Under the pieces are notes generated by a model, which saw nothing but the letters and a program-made list of their open reading frames with translations, was not told the origin of the DNA and ran no database searches. Both the position numbers and the translations under genes were made by a program. Below are positions 58,610 through 64,000 of a stretch of 64,000 nt of DNA, piece after piece. Within the stretch, counting starts at the first letter, position 1. Each line of letters starts with the position of its first letter. This stretch comes from an uncultured Collinsella sp. (GTDB taxonomy: Bacteria; Actinomycetota; Coriobacteriia; Coriobacteriales; Coriobacteriaceae), in assembly GCA_900767675.1 (NCBI GenBank), contig CAAFZX010000044.1:62001-126000 (forward strand), written 5' to 3'.

Positions 58610-59923
58610 CTACGCTACGAAGAAGTAGACGAGGAAGGCAAGGGCTGCGATCCACATGAGCGGCTTGATCTTGGAGGCCTCGCCCTTAAAGAGCGCGACG
58701 ATCACGTAGGCGATAAAGCCCAGGCCAATGCCGGAGGAGATGGAGTAGGTGAAGGGCACGCCGGCGACAATCATGAACGCCGGGAAGCCCTGCGACACGT
58801 CGGACCAGTCGATCTCGGAGGCCTCGCTCATCATGAGGTAGCCGACGTAGACCAGAGCACCGCAGGTGGCGGCACTGGAAACGATGGTGACGATGGGGGA
58901 GAAGAACGCGGCGAGAATGAACAGCACGCCGGTGGTGACGGAGGTGAGGCCCGTGCGGCCGCCGTCGGCAGCGCCAGAGGTGGACTCGACGAAGGTGGTG
59001 ATGGAGGAGACGCCCATAAAGCCACCGGCAGCGGCGGCCACGGAGTCAACGACCAAGATGGGGCGGATGTCCTCGACATTGCCGTCCTCGGTCAAGAACT
59101 CGCCCTGCTTGGCGACGGCCATCGCGGTGCCCATGGTGTCGAAGAAGTCACTCATGAGCAGCGAGAAGGCGACGACGAGCAGCATCGGGTCGGTCAGAAC
59201 CTTCACGATGGCCATGTTGCCGTCGGCGGTGCTGACAAACGGGGCGCCAAAGGTCGAGAAGTTGAGCGGGGCGATAAGGCCCTCGGGCGCATGGGTGACG
59301 CCCAGCGGGATACCGGCGATAACGGCGACGATGATGCCGATGAGCAGCGAGCCCGGCACGTTGCGGGAAGCCAGGGCAACCGTCACGACGATGGAGATGA
59401 TGCCGACGATAAAGGTGGGGGAGGCGATGTCGCCCAGGCCGACGAGCGTACCGGCGCCAGCGGTGATGATGCCGGCGTCGCACAGGCCGATCATGGCGAT
59501 AAACAGACCCAAGCCAACCGAGATGGCGTGGCGCAGGACCACAGGGATGGCATCCATGATGGCCTCGCGCAGGCCGCAAAGGACGAGCAGCAAGATGACG
59601 ATACCCTCGAGGAAGATAACGCTCATGGCCACGTGCCAGTCGCCGCCGCACATGGTGGTGGCGATGCCCGCGATCATGGCGTTGATGCCCAGGCCCGAAG
59701 CGCAGGCGAGCGGGCGGTTGGCGAAGATGCCCATGCAGATGGTCATGATGCCGGCGCCCAGGCAAGTGGCGCAGGCGAGCGCTCCCGCATCGATGCCGGC
59801 GCCCGAGAGCACCGCGGGGTTGACGGCAATGATGTAGGCCATTGCCAGGAACGTTGTCAGTCCAGCGCGAAGTTCGGTCCCGATTGTGGACTTGCGCTCG
59901 CTGACGTGAAATAGTTCGTCCAT
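58610..59923 (-). CDS. NCS2-family purine permease (PbuG/AzgA-like)
   Basis: ATG 59923 follows AAGGAAAGGG. The 437-residue protein starts ELFHVSERKSTIGTELRAGLTTFLAMAYIIAVNP, the AzgA-subgroup signature, continues with CASGLGINAMIAG and has about twelve helices. FDTMGTAMAV and GVSSITTFVESTSGAADGGRTGL are the substrate-site segments of adenine/guanine/hypoxanthine transporters. No guanine riboswitch is evident in the 193-bp upstream gap (59924-60116). The 3' end of this gene was copied into the region between the surface-protein genes. Confidence 0.92.
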   Translation of the reverse strand: MDELFHVSERKSTIGTELRAGLTTFLAMAYIIAVNPAVLSGAGIDAGALACATCLGAGIMTICMGIFANRPLACASGLGINAMIAGIATTMCGGDWHVAMSVIFLEGIVILLLVLCGLREAIMDAIPVVLRHAISVGLGLFIAMIGLCDAGIITAGAGTLVGLGDIASPTFIVGIISIVVTVALASRNVPGSLLIGIIVAVIAGIPLGVTHAPEGLIAPLNFSTFGAPFVSTADGNMAIVKVLTDPMLLVVAFSLLMSDFFDTMGTAMAVAKQGEFLTEDGNVEDIRPILVVDSVAAAAGGFMGVSSITTFVESTSGAADGGRTGLTSVTTGVLFILAAFFSPIVTIVSSAATCGALVYVGYLMMSEASEIDWSDVSQGFPAFMIVAGVPFTYSISSGIGLGFIAYVIVALFKGEASKIKPLMWIAALAFLVYFFVA

Positions 59924-60116
59924 GCATACCCTTTCCTTGTTCGGCCCCGAGTTTAGGCCGATTGACACGAACTCACTCACTATATCGCCTTTACAACCTT
60001 GCTGTTCCTCACATGTTGATGTTCGGCGCTTTGTAGCGGACGGGCGGTATTTTCCGTATGAAAATGTGTGGGTACCGTATACTTAAGCAGTTACAACGAC
60101 CCCTATGGAGGAACGT

Positions 60117-60536
60117 ATGATTAAAGAGCTCTGCCACGACGAGGCTATTCTGTCCCAGCGTTGCGAGGTCGCGACCGTCGAGGACGAGTCGGTGGCACAG
60201 GACCTGATCGATACCATCAAGTCGCTCGACGATGCCGGCTGCCTTGCCGCCAACCAGATTGGCGTCACCAAGAAGGTCTGCGTCTACCTGGACGATGCCG
60301 GCGAGCCCCATGTGCTCTACAACCCCCGTCTGGTGTTTGGTCTGGGCGCCAGCAAGATGGAGGAGAGCTGCCTGACGCACGAGGAGGTCACCAAGTCCAC
60401 GCGCTATATCAAGTGCAAGGTTGCCTTTGACCAGATCGTCGACGGCAAGATGCGCGAGCGCAAGCAGGACTTTGTGGGCTTCGAGGCACAGATGATCCAG
60501 CATATGATCGATCACTGTCTTGGTAAGCTTGTCTAG
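60117..60536 (+). CDS. Peptide-deformylase-like protein lacking the catalytic Glu
   Basis: ATG 60117 has GGAGG five bases upstream; TATACT at 60078-60083 is a likely -10. The 139-residue protein is a short PDF. Motif 1 reads GCLAANQIG (usual GxGLAAxQ) and motif 2 EESCLTHE, keeping the Cys metal ligand. Motif 3 reads QHMIDH where active enzymes have QHExDH, so both metal-binding His are present but the catalytic Glu is replaced by Met. An active enzyme would remove formyl from N-terminal Met. This one is predicted to be inactive or altered. It does not form an operon with fmt. Confidence 0.85.
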   Translation: MIKELCHDEAILSQRCEVATVEDESVAQDLIDTIKSLDDAGCLAANQIGVTKKVCVYLDDAGEPHVLYNPRLVFGLGASKMEESCLTHEEVTKSTRYIKCKVAFDQIVDGKMRERKQDFVGFEAQMIQHMIDHCLGKLV

Positions 60537-60568
60537 TGTGACCAAAGCACCGCACTTCGTCTCTTTTG

Positions 60569-60604
60569 GCCCGGGCGTGACATTGTTGTCATGTCCGGGC
60601 TTTT
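60569..60604 (+). terminator. Intrinsic terminator after the deformylase-like gene
   Basis: GCCCGGGCGTGACA pairs with TGTCATGTCCGGGC around a short loop and is followed by TTTT. Confidence 0.85.
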
Positions 60605-60667
60605 GTGTTTAGCGCCTTTTTGTTTGGTGACAATGACCTTAGCAAGAACGTAAAGCTAGGAGGCGCT

Positions 60668-61633
60668 ATGTGCACGAGCATTCGATTTACCGATAATTCT
60701 GGCCACATGTATCTGGGCCGCAACCTCGACTGGAGCTTTGACTACGGCCAACAGGTTCGCGTGATGCCGCGCGGGTTTCACATTCCGTATTCGTTTATCG
60801 ACGACGCGACAGCGGCACACGCGGTGATCGGTATGTGCATCGATTACAAGAACTACCCTATGTTCTTCGACTGCGGCAACGATGCAGGCCTCGCCGTGGC
60901 GGGTCTCAATTTCCCGGGTTATGCCGAGTATGCCGAGGACCCTGTCGACGGCAAGACCAATATCGCAGCCTATGAGTTTCCCCTGTGGGTGGCAGCGACG
61001 TTCTCGACGGTCGACGAGGTCGAGGCTGCGCTGCGCGATACGGTGATTGTCGCCAAATCTGCCGGAGAGGGGCTGGGCGTGTCGCTGCTCCATTGGATTA
61101 TCGGCGACAGCCAGCGCAGCATCGTGGTCGAGATGATGGCTGACGGCCTGCATGTATACGACGATCCGGTCGACACCCTTGCCAATCAGCCCACCTTCCC
61201 GTGGCACATGGAAAACCTGCGCACCTATATCACCGCCACAAGCGATTTTCCGCAGACGGCGACATGGCGTGGCGCCGAGCTCAAGCCCTATGGCGCGGGT
61301 GCCGGCATGCGCGGTATTCCGGGCGATTGCTATTCGCCGAGCCGTTTTGTAAAGGCGGCGTACCTCAATGCCAATTACCCGCAAAAGGAGAGCGAGACCG
61401 AAAACGTCGTTCGCATGTTCCGCTCGCTCGAGGGCGTGGTGATGATCGAGGGAGCGTCCAGGATGGGCGATGGCAAGTTCGAGAAGACTATCTACACCGG
61501 ATGCTTTAGCGCGCGCACGGGCAATTATTACTACGCGATGTATGGGGATCCGTCGATTCGCTACGTGAGCCTGATGGATGCCGAGGGCGCGAGCCCCGAT
61601 AGGCTCGTGGTTCCCGAGCCGCGCCGTTCGTAG
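60668..61633 (+). CDS. bsh: Choloylglycine hydrolase (bile salt hydrolase)
   Basis: ATG 60668 follows TAGGAGGCGCT. The 321-residue Ntn-hydrolase begins MCTSIRF; Met1 is removed to expose the nucleophile Cys2. Conserved R18 and D21 lie in LGRNLDW, Asn in LANQPTFPWH (about 172-181) and Arg in YSPSRF near 226. These are the BSH/penicillin V acylase residues. NFPGYAEY, seen near 76-83, is a substrate-loop segment typical of gut BSHs rather than acylases. It deconjugates glycine- or taurine-linked bile acids in the cytoplasm. No bile transporter is adjacent. Confidence 0.92.
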   Translation: MCTSIRFTDNSGHMYLGRNLDWSFDYGQQVRVMPRGFHIPYSFIDDATAAHAVIGMCIDYKNYPMFFDCGNDAGLAVAGLNFPGYAEYAEDPVDGKTNIAAYEFPLWVAATFSTVDEVEAALRDTVIVAKSAGEGLGVSLLHWIIGDSQRSIVVEMMADGLHVYDDPVDTLANQPTFPWHMENLRTYITATSDFPQTATWRGAELKPYGAGAGMRGIPGDCYSPSRFVKAAYLNANYPQKESETENVVRMFRSLEGVVMIEGASRMGDGKFEKTIYTGCFSARTGNYYYAMYGDPSIRYVSLMDAEGASPDRLVVPEPRRS

Positions 61634-61656
61634 CTCACTGGTCCGTTGCGACATAA

Positions 61657-61692
61657 AACGGCCTCGCACCTCTTATGAGATGCGAGGCCGTT
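61657..61692. terminator. Shared terminator between bsh and kup
   Basis: AACGGCCTCGCA and TGCGAGGCCGTT make a perfect 12-bp stem with a 12-nt loop. A T-run (AAAA at 61655-61658 on the plus strand) follows on the minus strand, so it serves kup best, and perhaps bsh. Confidence 0.85.
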
Positions 61693-61714
61693 GTCGTCAA
61701 TGGCTGGTGGCGTG

Positions 61715-63943
61715 TTAGAAGTTGGCGTCGTTGAACTGGGTGCTCTCGAGTCCGTCGAGTTGCTGTTCGGGCGTATCGGCGACGCTCTCGAGCAGCTCGG
61801 TGGGATCGACGTTCATGCTCTTGCCGGCCTCGTTGCCGTTGACCAAGTCGTCCGAGAAAATGTCGACCTCCATTTCCTCGGCCTCTTCGATCTGAACCTC
61901 GAGCGGCACCTGGGTGCGCACAAGTTTGACGGCCGGGCGCATGCGGGCAAAGAGCGGTACGTACTCAATGATGATGGCCGAGTTCTCGAGACCGTACCAG
62001 CGTGCCGGGCTTCCGCAGGCGCGGCGGACGGCGTACTTGATGGCCATCACGCGGTGGTCATTGCGGTTGATGTCCGTTTCGGGGGCAAGCATCTTGCGCA
62101 GCATGCAAAAGCGGAAGTCACCTACGTTGCCGCGCGTCTCGTAGATGGAGTAGGAGTGATGTTGCGGCGGCAGCTCGCCCGATGCCATCAAGTCGCCGAC
62201 GATCTGACGCAGATAGGCGTTGACGCGCTGGTTGACCTTAAAGCCCAAGTCCAGGCGCACGCGGAACAAAAAGTCCGTGCCAAAGGTCTCGACGGAATAC
62301 TCGTGCGTATAGGGTTCGTCGGTAACGTGCACGTTGATGAACCAATATGCCTTGGCGCGCTTGGGGTGCTTGTCCAGGATGGAATAGAGCACGTCGCGGT
62401 CGAGTGTGAGCGGGTCGGGGCTGTTGGTGAGAAATACCAGATTGTCGGCGAGCACGGGATAGGTCTCGTCATTGCGCAGGCGATTGAGCTGGTCGATGTA
62501 CTTGGAGACGGGCAGCAGAATCGTCTGCGTGCGCTCGATGGCGGTGCCGCGACGCCACACATACATAAGGCCAAACAGCAGTGCGGCCAAGAAGATCATC
62601 ACATAGCCGCCGTCAAAGAACATGGTGAGGCACGAGGCGAAAAAGCACAGCTCAATGGCGCCGAAGAGCAGGGCGAAGACGCAGGCGCCCAGCTTGTGCT
62701 TGAGAATGCCGGCGATATAGCTCGTCAAAAGCGTGGTGGTCATAAGCATGGTCACGGTAATGGCGAGGCCATAGGCGCTCTCCATGCGCTCGGAGTTTTG
62801 GAACAGCAGCACGATGAAGATGCAGCCGACCCACATGATGTTGTTGACGAGCGGAATATAGAGCTGACCCTTGGTGTCGCTGGGGTAGTGGATGCGCAGG
62901 TGCGGCATGAGATTGAGACGGGTTGCCTCGGATACCAGCGAGAACGAGCCGGTGATGAGCGCCTGCGAGGCGATGATGGCCGCCACGGCCGAAAGCACGA
63001 TGGCAAAGGGGCGTAGGGGCTCGGGGAGCATCATATAGAACGGGTTGACGATATCCATCGCGAGCATCTGGGGGTTGGAGTTATTGGCGAGCAGCCAAGC
63101 TCCCTGACCCAGATAGTTGAGGATAAGGGCCGCCTTAACAAACGGCCAGGATGCATAGATGTTTGCCTTGCCCACGTGGCCCATGTCCGAGTAGAGCGCC
63201 TCGGCACCGGTTGTCGACAGGAAGACAAAGCCGAGCACCATGATGCCCGAGTGGTTGATGGGCGAGAACAGGAACATGATGCCGCGGATGGGGTTGAGCG
63301 CGCGTAGGATGGACAGGTTGCCGAGCATGTTGAACAGGCCGGCGCCTGCCAAGAACAGGAACCATAGTGTCATGAGCGGGCCGAAGAGCTTGCCGATTGA
63401 CGAGGTGCCGGCGCGCTGCATGGCAAACAGCCCGCAGATAATGATGATGGTAATAATGATGACGTTGGTCTGCCCGTCACCCAATAGCGCGTGGCCCCAC
63501 TCGATGGTGCGCAGGCCCTCGATGGCTGTGGTGACCGTGACCGCAGGGGTGAGGATGCCGTCGGCGAGCAGCGCCGCGCCGCCGATCATGGCGGGGAGAA
63601 TCAGCCACGGCGCCACCTTGCGTACGAGGCTGAACAGAGCGAAGATGCCGCCTTCGTGGTGGTTATCGGCCTTCATGGCGATAACCACGTATTTGACCGT
63701 GGTCACGAGCGTCATGGTCCAGATGACGAGCGAAAGCGCGCCCAGAATCATGTCCTCGCTGACGGTGCCGATGCCGCCGTTGTTGGCGACGATCGATTTC
63801 ATGGTGTACATGGGACTCGTGCCGATGTCGCCATAAACGACGCCGAGCGTTACGAGCAGCATGCCAGCGGAGAGGGGAATGGCTCCATGCCCGCCTTGAC
63901 TACGCTGGTCTTGGGGGCTTACCTCCATTTTGTTGTGTGCCAC
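61715..63943 (-). CDS. kup: Kup-family potassium uptake transporter
   Basis: I favour GTG 63943, which has AAGGGAG five bases upstream, giving 742 residues; ATG 63961 and ATG 63928 are alternatives. The first helix region reads LLVTLGVVYGDIGTSPMYTMKSI, the Kup signature. About twelve membrane segments follow, including EGLRTIEWGHALLG, TTGAEALYSDMGHVGK and GQGAWLLAN. The C-terminal 240 residues are soluble, ending in an acidic tail. Kup symporters import K+ with protons. A palindrome sits just upstream. Confidence 0.93.
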   Translation of the reverse strand: MAHNKMEVSPQDQRSQGGHGAIPLSAGMLLVTLGVVYGDIGTSPMYTMKSIVANNGGIGTVSEDMILGALSLVIWTMTLVTTVKYVVIAMKADNHHEGGIFALFSLVRKVAPWLILPAMIGGAALLADGILTPAVTVTTAIEGLRTIEWGHALLGDGQTNVIIITIIIICGLFAMQRAGTSSIGKLFGPLMTLWFLFLAGAGLFNMLGNLSILRALNPIRGIMFLFSPINHSGIMVLGFVFLSTTGAEALYSDMGHVGKANIYASWPFVKAALILNYLGQGAWLLANNSNPQMLAMDIVNPFYMMLPEPLRPFAIVLSAVAAIIASQALITGSFSLVSEATRLNLMPHLRIHYPSDTKGQLYIPLVNNIMWVGCIFIVLLFQNSERMESAYGLAITVTMLMTTTLLTSYIAGILKHKLGACVFALLFGAIELCFFASCLTMFFDGGYVMIFLAALLFGLMYVWRRGTAIERTQTILLPVSKYIDQLNRLRNDETYPVLADNLVFLTNSPDPLTLDRDVLYSILDKHPKRAKAYWFINVHVTDEPYTHEYSVETFGTDFLFRVRLDLGFKVNQRVNAYLRQIVGDLMASGELPPQHHSYSIYETRGNVGDFRFCMLRKMLAPETDINRNDHRVMAIKYAVRRACGSPARWYGLENSAIIIEYVPLFARMRPAVKLVRTQVPLEVQIEEAEEMEVDIFSDDLVNGNEAGKSMNVDPTELLESVADTPEQQLDGLESTQFNDANF

Positions 63944-63963
63944 GTGGACTCCCTTAGACATCC

Positions 63964-63988
63964 GGTTATCTGTCTAGGACAGATAACC
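63964..63988. promoter_or_regulatory. Perfect 11-bp palindrome just upstream of kup
   Basis: GGTTATCTGTC (63964-63974) and GACAGATAACC (63978-63988) with a TAG loop, 20 bp from the kup start. It may be an operator or the terminator of a gene beyond the window; no T-run is visible in the available sequence on the minus strand. Confidence 0.5.
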
Positions 63989-64000
63989 TTTATGCCGTCT

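Noticed and set aside
58610..59923. Large plus-strand frame 58478-59914 as a gene
   Set aside because: Low-complexity Gly/Asp/His-rich shadow of the permease gene.

Overview
The window is high-GC chromosomal DNA from an anaerobic gut actinobacterium. The best fit is Coriobacteriia, close to Collinsella. This rests on gene content and style (bile salt hydrolase, LAATG-anchored surface proteins, flavin and iron-sulfur enzymes, one BvgS-like and one two-gene sensor kinase, Shine-Dalgarno-led genes with frequent 4-nt overlaps), not on a database match. I found no rRNA, tRNA, insertion sequence, prophage or CRISPR array.

Layout. 1-3 kb: a truncated macrodomain gene, an HxlR regulator, and a three-gene cassette (Cys-rich 44-residue peptide, FMN/ferredoxin protein, radical SAM/SPASM enzyme) that looks like a RiPP locus of the type I know as the 'ACGX system'. 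3-5.5 kb: a small toxin-antitoxin-like pair and a 428-residue unknown protein, bracketed by two ~132-bp direct repeats. 5.5-12 kb: glutaredoxin-like protein, an XRE/zinc-ribbon/TipAS regulator, TrmO, a MalY/PatB-type lyase, and a solute-binding protein translationally coupled to a hybrid histidine kinase. 12-15.4 kb: a Nim-like flavoprotein and a BvgS-like sensor kinase split by a frameshift. 15.5-21.2 kb: potassium channel, LOG protein, ClC channel, EamA transporter, and a GntR-regulated ABC exporter. 21.2-21.7 kb: a tandem array of four long hairpins. 21.7-35 kb: housekeeping and transport genes (prfC, a queuosine-precursor-type transporter with a possible preQ1 leader, SDR, ung, EamA plus divergent LysR, MATE, rlmA, rsmJ, GNATs, a TetM-like GTPase). 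35-41 kb: UvrA-like ATPase, trmL, COG0523 GTPase, ArsC/Spx-like protein and an iron-sulfur flavoprotein. 41-47 kb: two related cyclic-di-GMP proteins, a patatin and a second tandem hairpin array. 47-49 kb: thiM-thiamine-binding protein-thiE under a TPP riboswitch followed by an intrinsic terminator. 49-54 kb: HAD phosphatase, LysR and its likely target (a MetE-like methyltransferase), UraA-like permease, esterase. 54.4-60 kb: two tandemly duplicated sortase-anchored beta-helix surface proteins beside a purine permease. 60-64 kb: a peptide-deformylase-like protein lacking the catalytic Glu, bile salt hydrolase, and Kup.

Across the window, intergenic gaps carry several families of palindromic repeats. 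Some supply the stop codons of neighbouring genes, and two form strictly periodic hairpin arrays. With the RiPP locus, these repeats are the least explained content. Start codons were chosen by Shine-Dalgarno position and often lie inside the longest open frame.
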